A stretch of 64,000 nucleotides of DNA from Haliclystus octoradiatus. Lineage: Eukaryota; Cnidaria; Staurozoa; Stauromedusae; Haliclystidae. The translations under genes and the position numbers were made by a program. Shown one piece after another: positions 35,804 through 48,166 of this stretch. The stretch is from contig OU744448.1 of assembly GCA_916610825.1 (NCBI GenBank), forward strand, positions 28,790,107 through 28,854,106, written 5' to 3'. Every line of letters starts with the position of its first letter. The first letter of the stretch is position 1. Under the pieces are notes generated by a model. That model did not search any database and was not told the origin of the DNA. It saw nothing but the letters and a program-made list of their open reading frames with translations.

Positions 35804-36645
35804 TGAAAACAACTCAAATATAGGGACCTGGACTCTATAGGTTGCAGTTGAGCAATTAAAATTGCTTATATGTTCTGTATATATTCGAAACAGGACACTT
35901 TCTGTCCATTGGATACAGATAGCTGGGTTGGGTGTTTTTCGATTCCTATCAGTCCTGTGAAAAAAAGCTCCTGTAGCTTATCAGGTTCTGAATAAATGAT
36001 GATGATGATGATGATGATTATAATTGTATTGGATATATTAAAACCGAGATCTACCAAAAATTTCAAAGGATCATATATATGAACAAAACAAAAAACGGAA
36101 ATAGCTACAATAGGTTTATATATAGGAGACCATTCAGTTAACTTAGGACTCAATTAAGCCATTTATTTTCGTTTATAGTTTAGATATATACTATGGTAAC
36201 TCTCGTGACCCATGAAAACCTTTTACGTTATCTTTCACGCTTCATAGTTCGACTTATATTCTGGAATTTGGAATCAATAGAATTAGTAAGAAAATACAAT
36301 ATAATGATCAGAAGAGGAACTGTTTTGGACACATTTACAATACATTCAACTGTTTGAAAATTTCGAATGACGATATATATAATTATGAGATGTGTTGAGA
36401 AATCCTGCAATAACTCAATTCCAATCCCATCCAACAATAGCATTTTCATAATCATCTAACTGTCAGCTATATTCTATCATATATGAAATTCTAGCAATGT
36501 CTTACCGCATTGCTGTGTTATCTGGGTTAGTTTTTGCTGAATTAAACTACATTCTATGCAATTTCTCTGCAATTTTCTTAATATTTCTAATTAAAATTGA
36601 TTTTTTGAATCTTTTTATTTTTTAAATATGACTGTAAATTGTATT

Positions 36646-37339
36646 AAGCAATTGGTGCACAGTTTCCTATGAGCTACTTATATCTGGCGCACGAGAGGCA
36701 AGTAATGAGAAAACGAGAAGGCGTCAGAAGATTACGAGCCACCTCGGCGAATAATTTTCACCTTCGATTTTTCTCCTGAAGTGACCCCTAAATCAAATAA
36801 TAACATCAGATAATCAATACCAAATGGTTAAATTTGCTGTCAGCTGTAGCCCTTTGGTATAATGTGGTAGAATTAACTATAAAATATGGAATATGATTTA
36901 AATTGTAAGATATCCGTAATTAGCCTCATTTTAGTTATGCGTCACATTCATGTAAGTTCAATATTTAATATTATAATTCTTGTTTTAGTTTCCTGACAGT
37001 CCTCTTGAGTAAGAAAAACATTTAACACGAACTGTACACAGTCTCGTCATTTTGTTTATTATTACCGAATTAGTATATTACCACAACCCCACAATTGGTT
37101 CGTCGACATTTAACCAGTCATTGTACCTAATTGGAGAACTCAATTTTATTATTTCATCGTACTATTCCATTCATTTATCTTACTACCATTTATCAATTAC
37201 CTCACATCTATTATCCATAATACACAATTTATTTGGCATTACATTATTCACACATCTCAAAGTATTATTCAAAGACATCACATATTCAAATTCAAGGTAC
37301 ATTAATCTCTATCTCTACATTTAATCATTCTGAATAATC
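36646..37339. other. Probable leader of the first Ty3/gypsy element
   Basis: No conserved gene. The AT-rich stretch immediately precedes the gag start at 37340 and probably holds an LTR or leader, but I could not identify a matching second LTR. Confidence 0.35.
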
Positions 37340-38760
37340 ATGTCTCGCAATAGTGATTCACCTTCAACTTCAGGCACTCAAAACCCACCCGGCACTCCCG
37401 GTGCACCTAAGGAGACACAACGACCACTTTTACCTGACCGTTTGAATACATCTTCCATTACTATCAAACCACCACCATTTTACAAAAATAACCCTCAAGC
37501 TTGGTTTGATCAAATAGAGAGCCAATTTACGATTCGTGGCATCAATTCAAGCGTCACAAAATACCATGCACCATGTTGTTTCTGTCCTTTCTGAAGATAT
37601 TGCTATCCTTACTTTGAATTCTTCCGCTGCCGCGGATACGTACAAGTATGAACTTTTGACTACAACCACCCTTTCATTGTTAGAAAAATCAAAACAAAGC
37701 CGCGTAAGCGAAATATTAGATACGCAAGACCTTGGCGGAGACACACCAACAATATTTCTGAGACAAATAATTAACCGTTTGTCTCAATGTGAAGTACCTG
37801 CCTCAGAAATAATTTTAAAGTCAAAACTTTTGCAATGTCTCCCCAATAGAATTACGCACCACGCTCAGCGCGTTCCAGGATGAGCCTGCTGAGAAGCTTG
37901 CAAAGATCGCTGACCACATATTGGCCATTAATTTATCTGGCACCGCTGCAGCTGTAGGCAGCACACCACCAGCCACATATAATAGTCATCAATACACAAA
38001 TACATCTAGTTATTCTACTACATATCAACCACGTCAAAATTAACAAGCAGCCACACCCTCCTATCATACTGCTATTCCCCGTGAAGTACAACCGTTTCAC
38101 GAAAATCAACAACCTAAAGTTTGTCGAGCACATCTATATTACGGACGTCTTGCTCGCTCATGCCGACATTGGTGCCAATTTCCCAGTGATGCCCCTGTTC
38201 TACCTTCATGTGCCAATACTCCATCTCCATCTCGATCCGCTTCACCTGAGCGACAGGGAAACTAGATCATGCTGCTAATTCCGCCGCGATTAGTGACGAA
38301 GAATCAACTATTGCGGTACACAAACGATATTTTACTGCAAGGAAATTTCTCATCACATCGATATAACTCTTTATTAGACTCCGGTTCTACTACAGTATTT
38401 CCATTATACCTCGCAATTATTTATCACCATCTAAATTTCAACCATGTAATATTAATCTAACTTCTGCTAATGGTAAATCTATCAATGTTTATGGACAATA
38501 TCGTATCTCTATCTCGTTCAAATCATTACGTCGTTCATATACATGGACTTTTATTGCTGCTGACTTTACACATCCGATTATTGGTTGGGATTTTTTATCA
38601 ATAAATATACTTATTTTAGATTTTAGTCGTAAGTCAATTATTGATCCTCTTACTAATTTTACTGTTCCCTTGACAACCGCTACTGTATCATCTGATTCAT
38701 CTATTATCTCAAATATTAACATTCCAGAAAGTTTTTCTCAATCTATTCAAACATTAATTT
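37340..38760 (+). pseudogene. Ty3/gypsy element A, gag and protease remnants
   Basis: The gag start MSRNSDSPSTSGTQNPPG leads into IKPPPFYKNNPQAWFDQIES and QFTIRGINSS, the usual metazoan gypsy gag opening. A frameshift near 37560 is followed by DTPTIFLRQIINRL. Further frameshifts lead to the aspartic protease: SLLDSGSTTVFPL (active-site DSG, about 38365-38405), ANGKSINVYGQYRISISF and THPIIGWDFLSINI. There is no reverse transcriptase, RNase H or integrase; the element stops near 38760 where a different gypsy begins. It is clearly inactive. Confidence 0.85.
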
Positions 38761-38769
38761 GTAAGACTA

Positions 38770-41700
38770 TGGTTGATGTGAGGGAGACATAAACGACACA
38801 GTAATTGATTCAAATAATTATCATGTCAACTGGTCCCTCGATGAACTCTAAACACGAGTCTCCTCACTTGACTTCAAACTCTGTTTTTATATAAAAACAA
38901 ACACCGCTGACCTGTGACCTGCCATACCGCAGTCAGCTTACAGACTTTACAAGTTTATATTACATCACAGCTACGATCACAGTAATGGACAATACCACAT
39001 ACAGATTGGCGAAATATTTAGTATTTGCAGAAAAACAATCAACGATAAGCTTCAAAAATCTGGTTATAAAAGTGGCAGAACGCAAAGCGCCAGCAAGAAA
39101 TGAAGTGGTGGAAAGATTACAATATTGTAACTTTGGAGATGGCCTGGATATTCAACTCAGAGATAGATTTGTTTACGGGTATCGAAGACCAAACCATGCT
39201 TCGAAAGTTATCATGTAAACATAAGCTAAAACTAAATAAAGCGATTGAAATAGGTTTGGCAATTGAACAATCTCTCAAGAATACGGACAATATTTCAAGT
39301 CACCAAACATCAGATAACGCGACAATCGATGTATAAACTCAGTTAGAATCGACAAATCGAGTTGAAAAAAGACAAACGACTATAATAAGTCTAATCAGAA
39401 AAGAGGGCGTTCAACATACAGTGAAACGTTTAGACTGTACCTAACCTAAAACTAAAACCTAAAACTGACGTAAAACAGTTTTGTCATCGTTGCATCAGTG
39501 AGAATCACCTAGCACGGAACTGTAACTTCAAATCTATGAAATGTCATTGTTTGCAAAAACATAGGACACATTGAAAGAGCTTGCGTAGCAAAACACAATT
39601 ATATTGACTAACATACACAACAAGAGACTATCAGATACAGGAGGCATTTGCAGTTCTAGTGAAAACGAATACTGACTTATGCAAATCATCAAAGATAACA
39701 CTGGTAAACATGAAAATTCAATTATGGTGACATCAAGTATTAACTGCAAGCTGCAAGCGCATTCAAATGGAATGGATACAGAAGCATCACGTATCATTGT
39801 TGGACGTTAACTATATACGAGAATAACTTTAATGGTAAACCGCTGGTGTTAATGGTCACAAACATAAAATTAAAGACATACTCAGGTGAGAGAATACCGA
39901 TACGTAGAAAAGTCAAAATTGAGGTTGAAAAAAATGAGGAACAATTTCAAAATTTAAGTCTTATTATAGAGGAAGGAAGTACACCAGCCTTGATTTGGAG
40001 GGATTGGCTATACAAAATACCCCTCGATTGGAAGAATATTTTCCCAATCAATTTTATCAATGGTAAAACAGAACCAAAAGTTAATGAAGTTCTAAGCAAT
40101 TATAGTCATCTTTTCAAAAAGGACGCTATACTGGCGGTAATGTAAAAAATTCATTAAAAAAAATGCTACTCCAAAGTTTTTAAGAGCACGACCAGTACCG
40201 TTTGCAATTCTCCATATGATTGATCAACAAAATTGATAGACTTTAGGCGGAAGGAATGTTTCTCCCTGTGTAACACAGACACAGTAATCGGGCCTCACCA
40301 ACCTTGCATGTTGTTAAACCAGATAAGACAATACGACTATGTGGTGACTTCAGGCCGACTGTAAATTGCAATATTAAATAGATGATTATCGTATACCAGA
40401 TATGAGACTCTGTTCACTAAACTGGATGGCTGTACAGTATTCGTACGCTTATATTTAGCACATACCTGCACCCAACTTACGCTTGAAGAAGACTCACAGG
40501 AACTTTGTACGTTGAATTCACATAGAGGTTTATTTGGATATACACGATTATCATTTGGGATATCTTCAGGCCCTGCACTTCTTCAACGCGTAATATGTGC
40601 TGCAAGCAGCACTCCAGTACTAACCCAACGCCTCGAAAAGGTATTCAAGTTCACGCCTTCAGAAAGCAGGACTGAGGCTCAAGCGGCAGAAGTGTCAATT
40701 CATCTTACACAGAAAAGACAAATTCGGCTAAGAATCGAATGTATGCTCACGTCAACTGAAATTGGTGTTTAACAAATGAATGGTTGGATGCGGTCGCAAG
40801 TACTTTTCTGCAGTTTCATAAAGCTTGTAAATTCGTATTATTGGAAGATTAATTTGATTTATAGATTCAAAAAGTTACTTCTGTGCCTAGTTGTTTACTC
40901 AACATTGTTGCTGGCGTGTTTCATGTCTTATTTATGCCCCTGTGAGAAAAGTTACAAGGATTAGAAGACAGAACGTTTTCGTTGCCAGATTATTCAAATT
41001 TTACAGGTTGACACATTACTTTTTGGGAATATTACTATATATAAATACTGGAATAATGCATTGAAAGTGAATCACATTCTTTACTCTTTTTCAATGATGA
41101 CAGCGAAGGAAAAAGGTAGTTCAATGCAGTTATAAAGCCACCAGCAATTTCCATTGAACGTTACATTTTTGGCGCCGTTTTCTCGCTCGTTTTCTTTCTA
41201 TGAAGACTATGACGATCAAACATGAGTTTTATATATGTAAGAAGTATTATAATAGCAAAAAATAGTATATTTCATGACAATTAATGCAAAATATATCTAT
41301 GATGTATTTTATAATAGCCTGTGCCGTGTGCTGAGCCGTCCAACACATGCGTTTTAGTCTTACAAAGATGGTGTAGTTATTATATGGCTATATATATTTC
41401 ACAAAGTGGATTTTCCCTCTGCCGTGTTGAACGTGAACAGTGTCACAACTCTGGTGAAGTCTATATAGAAGTAGAATGAATCAAATTTTGTCGAGAAGAA
41501 ATCAGCCCTATAACTCGATTGAAATCAAAACGTTTGTGACTAACATTGAAATCATATAATTTATGTCCAATTAATTGCATATTAATTGTATTTCAAAGTC
41601 CTAATGATATTGTAGTTTAATAAGAAATCAATAGAAGTTTACTCTTTGCTTTGCAATTTTTGTCACCGATTTACATGCAGATTTATTTTCCTCATAACAA

Positions 41701-42890
41701 TGACAACAAATTTAATGTGAAATTCAACATTTAAAATTATCTTTAGACTAACAAATTCTAAGATTCAAACTCATTTTGATAAATTAATTGGTTAAAATGA
41801 AACAGCATATTGCTCTGTTTTGCGGTACTTCAATTTATATTTTACTTAAGTCACGTGATGTAAATACCCATTTCAAGTCACGTGATTTCTTAGCCGAATT
41901 TGTCTATTGACTTTTTGGGGGCATAGAGTTAATGTAAGGGGATTAAAACCACTGCCTGCGAAAATTGATGCTATCTGCAAAGCACCGGCACCAAAAGACT
42001 TAACGCAGCTTAGGGCGTGCCTTGGTCATTTAATTATTATGCAAAATTTGTACCAAGCACTACAGAGTAGTTAGCTCCCTTATATGAATTATTGAACCAA
42101 GATACAACTTGGCATTGGGATACTTCAAAAGATATTGCTTTTCAAAATGCAAAATAGCCATGGAATAGCAATAGTCTCCTGTTTCATTATGACCAAATCT
42201 ACCCATAAATTTATCATATGGGATTAGCGCAGTAATGTCGCATATACATCCAAACAGAGACGAAAAAGATAATTACATGTGCATCAACAACACTCAATTC
42301 ATTAAAAAAGAATTACTCACCAACTGAAAAAGGGGGGATAACAATCATATTTGTTGTTGAAAAATTTCATCTTTATTTATATTGAGTGTCATTTCAAAAT
42401 TATTAAAGATCACAAACCATTGATCACTCTGTTCTCAGAACATAAAATGACTACGAAGTTAGCAGCAGCATCCAGATTGATGCGTTGGTCACTTCATCTG
42501 TCACAGTACGAAACTAAAATAGTACATCGCCATGGAAGATTTATTACATCTGAATGCAGATTCTTTCAGTCGCCTACCAATGGGGTCACAATTAACCTAG
42601 CAAGAAGAAAACGTCGGACCCTTCAGACACAATTAATTCGGTTGAAACACTACAACAGAGTGCAATTCATTCAATAAACTTTACAAAGCTTTAAAAATGA
42701 CCCTCTGATCAGTACGTTAGCATAACATATCAAGTGCTCAGTCGTGATGATGCAAAGCATTTTTCTGTTAAATTGTATGAGCTAAGCACACACCTAGACT
42801 CTCTGTTGTGGGGCTCAAGAGTACTGGTTCCACAATAGCGACAAAAAGCGCTTGAAATGCTTCATCAGAGGGATCAAGAGACGGTAGAAA
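38770..42890 (+). pseudogene. Ty3/gypsy element B, degraded gag-pol with a ~1.2-kb interruption
   Basis: A TATA-bearing leader (about 38895) precedes a gag at about 38985. Identifiable pieces in order: RLQYCNFGDGLDIQLRDRFV (gag), CHRCISENHLARNC (zinc knuckle, about 39482-39525), LKTYSGERIPIRRKVKIEVE and LIWRDWLYKIPLDWKNI (protease C-terminus, 39860-40050), and RGLFGYTRLSFGISSGPALL (RT, about 40525-40580). After an unrelated segment from about 40780 to 41935 comes KPLPAKIDAICKAPAPKDL followed by QLRACLGHL (RT connection), then DHKPLITLFSEHK and RLMRWSLHLSQYE (RNase H, 42400-42520). Stops and frameshifts break every domain. No integrase is seen. This belongs to a different lineage from element A. 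Confidence 0.85.
41848..41885. repeat. Two TCACGTGA palindromes 27 bp apart
   Basis: 'aagtcacgtgat' occurs twice at 41848 and 41875, each an 8-bp E-box palindrome. They lie in the segment interrupting gypsy element B. A transcription-factor role is possible but there is no adjacent gene. Confidence 0.4.
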
Positions 42891-43773
42891 TGAAAGGATT
42901 AGCATGCGGTTTCATCTGGTAGCAGGCTATTGACAAAGATATTAGGTATCTGTTTATCATAGTTTGAGTTTATATATTATTATATTGTAAGTTAATAGCT
43001 GTATTATTAGACATTCTATTAATTGTTAACAACTTTTAACAGTGTGTGTGTGTGTTATTTTATTTCAGTTGATCGTAACCAAAATGTGATCAAGATATAG
43101 GGTCAACATTTTCCTTCTACTGAAGTATTTTTGAATTTTTAGAATAAAATTCAGAAATTCGTAATTTTAATTTAGATTTAAATCTTTTTAGCATAGTTTG
43201 AAATTTTTTTTTATTAGCTTTAATTAGTTATTTTAGGGCTTTTCAAATGTATACTAGACTGTTGTAATTAGTTTTAATTTAATTAAGTATGATAGGATTT
43301 TATGGTAATTTTTTTTAAGGTTATTAAAGTTGCAAGATTTTAAGGTTTTTTTAAGGACCCTTTTTTATATATTATGAAATGGGATTATTAATTAATTTAC
43401 AAGTGAAGAACCTTAATTTTGTGGATTAATCAATGGGTTGCCTAGATTAATTTCGGGGCTAATGGGCTTCAAAATCCCCCCACCTTTTACATCAATATTC
43501 ATACGTGTTACGAAACATACATTTATCGAAAGAAAGAAACAAATACAGATAAATGATAATATAATTCAATAAAGCATCTTAAATAGTCTTGGATAAAATT
43601 GTCGGAGATTAAAAGCTCACCAAATTTCATAAATAATCACCATTTTTCAAACACTTCCAATTCTGTTGAATTTTTGATATTATTTTAAATTTACTTATAT
43701 AATTTTATAAATTAAATTTAATATAATATAATATAATATATAATAAATATAATATAAATTTATATTATTTTAG

Positions 43774-43926
43774 ATTGATGTAGAAGTACGCTTCAAAGGT
43801 GATGATGAAAAAACGAGGGGGCCCAGAGTTATTGCAAAAAATGTATTCTATAGGAATTTTTATGCTGCTACAGATGTTGCCATGAAAACACCAATGAATC
43901 CTAAAGGTGCTGCCACACCGTCATGA
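43774..43926 (+). pseudogene. Orphan terminal exon of an unknown gene
   Basis: Preceded by the acceptor-like tatattattttag, the + strand has 50 open codons to a TGA: IDVEVRFKGDDEKTRGPRVI, then AKNVFYRNFYAATDVAMKTP and a Pro/Ala/Lys tail. The composition looks like real protein, and the C-terminal end tolerates silent change between copies. No other exon of such a gene is present here. KGDD-x4-GPRVIAKNV is loosely like the last strand of a cold-shock domain, but I do not claim that. It was probably captured by the duplication and separated from its parent gene. Confidence 0.5.
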
Positions 43927-44117
43927 CGTGATATAAATATGCCTAAACTCTTTCCCGCAATATGGATTGACAACCAAATTACCTACAATCATAACAAAAC
44001 TTCTATTTCAAAATGGTGTACTGTTCCCAAGCCTCCTTAATTAATAATTACAGATAGTGAGCAAACTTTGGAGAAGAAAATCTTTTTGTAGGTAATATAC
44101 TGTAATTTCAAAAGTAA

Positions 44118-44123
44118 TTTATT
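44118..44123 (-). terminator. Poly(A) signal, peptide gene 2
   Basis: AATAAA on the minus strand 116 bp downstream of the stop codon, at the position equivalent to gene 1. Confidence 0.6.
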
Positions 44124-44238
44124 TGTAAATATTCATATAAATATGTACAAATTGAAAATTGCGTGACTTTAGAAATATCATTATAAAGCAGCCTCTCGCT
44201 AAGTTATACTATAGCGGTAATTTGGATTATCTCAGTAA

Positions 44239-46353
44239 TTATTTCTTTCCCCAGAATGTGCGTCGGCGCCAGTAAAGAGTTCTGCGACGCCAGTAAAGAG
44301 TTCTGCGGCGCCAGTAATGAGTTCTGCGACGAAAGGTAATTAGACGACGACGGCGACGACGAATAAGCCATGCTTTGGCTCTTGGGTCTGAACTCTCTCC
44401 TGAGAAATAAACAAAACATTCAGATAAATAAGATGATAGGATCCAGTATTAATGCATTATACAAGGTGCAATTTTCAAAGACTAGCAGAACAATTGCATC
44501 AACAAATTCCACAACATGCTGCAAAAATTTAAATTGTCCTACAATTTTTATACTACTATTTTCTGAAATTTTATACAGGAAAGAAATACAACTTTTCAAA
44601 ATTTCCAAAACTTTTACAGTCTTCTTTTTGTAATTGCTTTCAAAAATTTTAAATACGCCAATTTGAAGCAAGCATTCACTTCGTAGTTATATTACGCTCT
44701 ATAAAAGTTGTCTAATCAAATGACAACGGTATCTAATGATGACAAATGACACCAAATATTCCACAATAGGCTATACTGCAAAGCACAGTTGTCCTACAAT
44801 TTTTATGCTACGTTCAAAATATTTGGGTAGACTAAACCTTTTATCAGTTTCTCCTCAGAAGAAGAAGATTCGCTAATTAAAATGGAAGACATTTTGGTCG
44901 TATAAATTTTTCTCATATGTATAACCCGATGTAGTTTACTTAATTATAGTCAGATCGTAATACAGCGGTTGCGCAAATCGTGTAAAGCATTTTGCAATTT
45001 TCTTACCATCTGATCTTTCCTCAATATCATTTCCTTCATCTGAAATAATTAATTAAAAATTTGATTGAAATTAAAATTAAGTTCAATAAAAATTAAATTG
45101 TGATTGTATTAGTTGAAAATCAATATTGACATTAACACTATAGTTAAATTTAATTGAAAATCAATGTTGAGTTGAAACATGATTGAAAGTCACTCCAACG
45201 TTATACAACCAATCAAATGGCTTCCCTGAATGAATTACCATGGAAAACATTCTAACAAAGATTTCAATTGGTATACCAAATACGTCAATATACCTCAAAG
45301 TTGGCCACAAGCTCAAAATTCATCAAGTTGTCACTAAATTCACAGAGTATACAAAAAAGTTACAAAGGAACATTTTCCCGCTCAGTCATGCCCAATAATT
45401 GCACCCAAAACACATTTTGTTAGTACTGTAGTTTCATGGAGTGAGTCTCCTCGAGCTGAAGGGATTACACAACTACCAGTTATTCAATCGAGAGTCTGAT
45501 AACACGCATTAGAGATTTTACAATGGAAAATATTAATACAGCACATCCGCAAACTCTTAACCCGTTATTCTGCAAATTCATAAATTCTCCACACACCTTC
45601 ATCTTCAACTTCATCGTCAACTTCATCGTTCTCTTCTTGTGATAATTCTTCGTCGCGTTCTTGATGATCATTTTCATCATCTGAATTTACTTGATTGCCT
45701 ACTATTAAAAAATATTTTTTAAATGTTGCATCAAATACACACTTGCATTGCATATGTACTTTGACTTTTGGTTTATAGATAATTCCAAGTTTAACATGTA
45801 TTCGAACCATTTCCAATGGTTGATCAATGCTACTTTGTTATTCATATCAAAATGTCACACAATTTAGCATGGACGAACTTCTAATGTGATACGGGATAGA
45901 AATTTACGAATCCTATTTTATAGCATAAAGTTTGAGAAAATGTTGGTTGTTTTCAAAACTGAGTTTTCAGTCGCAAGCAACATGGCAAAATGTGGCCAAA
46001 AAATTATACTCACAGTGTATTAAGTGAAGAAATTTGACAGAAATGAAGGCAAGACACCCAAGATATGTGGCATAGTTGATGTAAGTAAAAAGTCAGCGTT
46101 TTCTGTTTGTTGAGGTTCCTGGACTGTTTTAAGCTGCTAATGCTGCTCTTGTGAAAGGAGTAGGAAAACAGGGAGTTCTCAAGCTCCGTTCAAGATATAA
46201 AACCATAGGATATATTACTTATTTGTATACCAGTATATAGCTAATTGGTATGTATAGCAAAATAATGAGTATAACTTGTCAGGCCATGAAATTCTTACCT
46301 GCCAAAGCAAGGGTAACTCCGAGGAGCAAAACAATAACGAGCTTTAATTTCAT
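44239..46353 (-). CDS. Secreted precursor with acidic pro-segment and Arg-Trp heptad repeats, paralogue 2
   Basis: Coding exons on the minus strand: 46299-46353, 45597-45698, 45007-45039, 44239-44399. The product is 116 aa, with the same phase-1 architecture as the other copies. The signal peptide is MKLKLVIVLLLGVTLALA. The pro-segment contains NSDDENDHQERDEELSQ and DEGNDIEERSD. The last exon follows a good acceptor (tttatttctcag) and encodes SSDPRAKAWLI, six Arg, LITF, then RRRTHYW, RRRTLYW, RRRTLYW and RRRTFWGKK-stop. This is the most regular array: each heptad is three Arg, Thr, His or Leu, Tyr, Trp. Because the DNA unit is 21 bp, another phase also stays open (repeats of QNSLLA), but only the Arg frame agrees with the phase-1 donor of the previous exon. 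A secreted, proteolytically processed peptide is inferred; the activity is unknown. Confidence 0.8.
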
Positions 46354-46863
46354 CTACAAAAAGAAAATATGGTATAAAAACAGTTTGTAAGTTTTCTGTT
46401 TTTATGCCGATATCATAAACAATGTATTGAATACAATTTACAGTACAACGTTAAAACAAACTTATCGGAAGATATAATATACTTGGCTATCGCTGCTATT
46501 CTAATCCAAGAATGAAATAACTCATTCACAATTCAAATGATATATAAAAAAGTAGTTAAATTTTTAAAAATATGCTGGATTATTATTCGCTCACATTTCG
46601 AAATGTTATGTAATATATCTATTTAGGACAGTATTATAGTACAGCAAAAATATACAGAGATAGTTTGTAAGGCAAACGAACAAATCGGGTGTTTCAGAAA
46701 TCAAATGTGCAATATCGTATATTTCCGTGTTATACTTTGCAGATCGGTAATATCTACTAACTAGCTAAATAGCTGATAGCTATAGTAGCCTAAAGCAGTC
46801 AGTAAGATTTATAGTATAATAATCATACACAGAATAGAATAATATGCTAACAACTTGTCTTAC

Positions 46864-46940
46864 CTTGAAATATTAATTGTGTTGCTTGTAGTGTCTGAAA
46901 ATTTCAAAGTACTTTCTGACTTTAGATGCCAGAATTTATA
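46864..46940 (-). promoter_or_regulatory. TATA box and noncoding first exon, peptide gene 2
   Basis: TATAAAT on the minus strand at 46934-46940 and the donor TCAAG|GTAAG at 46864/46863. The arrangement is conserved with genes 1 and 3. Confidence 0.65.
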
Positions 46941-47750
46941 CTACTAACACCTCGAATATGGGGACCTGGACTCTATAGGTTGCAGTTGAGCAATTGAAAC
47001 TGTTTATTGTTCCGTGTATATTCGAAATAGGACAGTTTCTGTCCATGGGATACGGATAGCTGGGTTGGGTGTTTTATGATCCTTATTATCATTGTATTGA
47101 ACAGATTAAAACTGTTATCTACTAAGCATTTCAACGGATCACAGATAAAAACAAAACAAAACACGGAAATAGCTACAATAGGTTTATATATACCATTCAC
47201 TTCTTAGGACTCAATTCAACCATTTATTTTCGTTTTGTAGTTTAGATATATACTATAATAACTCTCATGACCCATAGAAACCTTTTACGTTATCTTTCAC
47301 GCTTTATGGATCGACTTATATTCTGGAATTTGGAATCAATAGAATTAGTAAGAAAATACAATATAATGATCAGAAGAGGAACTGTTTTGGACACATTTAA
47401 AATACATGCAACTGTTTGCCATTTTCGAATGACGATATATAATTATGAGATGTGTTGAGAAATACTGCAATAGCTCAGAAGCACCTTCAATCCCATCCAC
47501 AATGGTATTTTCATAACCATCTAACTGTAATGCTCTGTTCCAGCATATATTAAATACTAGCAATATCTTACCTAGCCTGTGCGCAGACCTTACTTGAAAA
47601 TCTTACTTCCTCGTTAGTAAGTTACTTACGATGATCTTACTTAAATGTCTTATCCAGGCTGCTGGGTTAGCTGGGTTAGTTGTTGCTGAATTAATACTAC
47701 ATCCAATGCTATTTACTTTTAGTTTTCTCAGTATTCCTAATAAATATTAA

Positions 47751-47949
47751 AGGGGCAAAATTGACCGGCGACCGCTGCGAGCTCAAGTTGAATTTATGCT
47801 TAGCGTAATTCAACCGTCTCGCTTTGAAACTATTGTTATACGCACGTCTAATTTGTAATAAATTCATGTCAACAATGAACATTGTGTTGTAAACAATAAA
47901 CATGCACGTGATCCTAAGTGCGTAGCGCCTGCCGGTCATTTTTGCTCCT
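47751..47949. mobile_element. 199-bp TTAA-flanked MITE, copy 3
   Basis: Ends AGGGGCAAAATTGACCGGC / GCCGGTCATTTTTGCTCCT between TTAA at 47747-47750 and 47950-47953. The equivalent place in unit 3 has a single TTAA at 52678-52681 inside alignable flanks (ttctTAATcaaaTTAAccttgtaaa), which is an unoccupied site. Confidence 0.93.
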
Positions 47950-48166
47950 TTAACCTTGTAAATCTGTTTCTGTTTATAGACATGACTGTAAATTATTTCT
48001 ATTGTACTAAATCTGCTATTACTTATTTCTTCCTTATATGACTTCAGAATACAGTAATAAATTGAATAATTAATTATATTGAATGTAAACTCAACTGATA
48101 CACATATGTATATGAAAGTGTTCAAAGTTGGGTACAACAGAGCATTATAGAGCATGCAGTATCATC

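Larger units (their letters stand above)
32858..36645. repeat. Peptide-gene paralogous unit 1
   Basis: Aligns along exons, introns and flanks with about 44000-48000 and about 49150-52750. It starts at tctatttcaaaatggtgtac and ends around atgactgtaaatt. Introns remain readily alignable, so the duplications are fairly recent, with unit 1 the most diverged. Confidence 0.85.
42901..48150. repeat. Tandem duplication unit 2 (contains peptide gene 2)
   Basis: The unit starts agcatgcggtttcatctggt and ends ggtacaacagagcattatag. Unit 3 begins at the next base with agcatgcag. The two units align from end to end, including the orphan exon, the peptide gene and the distal 'caaagttgggtacaacag' segment. 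Differences include a 199-bp MITE in this unit and a 282-bp MITE in unit 3. Confidence 0.88.

Noticed and set aside
41848..41885. Paired TCACGTGA as a regulatory module of a nearby gene
   Set aside because: No intact gene is adjacent; it lies within a broken retroelement, so only the sequence pattern is reported.
44204..44419. Serine-rich frame with SSSPSSS and repeated QNSLLA
   Set aside because: It is another phase of the last peptide exon. The 21-bp repeat keeps several phases open. Only the Arg/Trp phase agrees with the phase-1 donor of the preceding exon and ends cleanly at GKK-stop in all three copies; the equivalent frame has a stop in copies 1 and 3.
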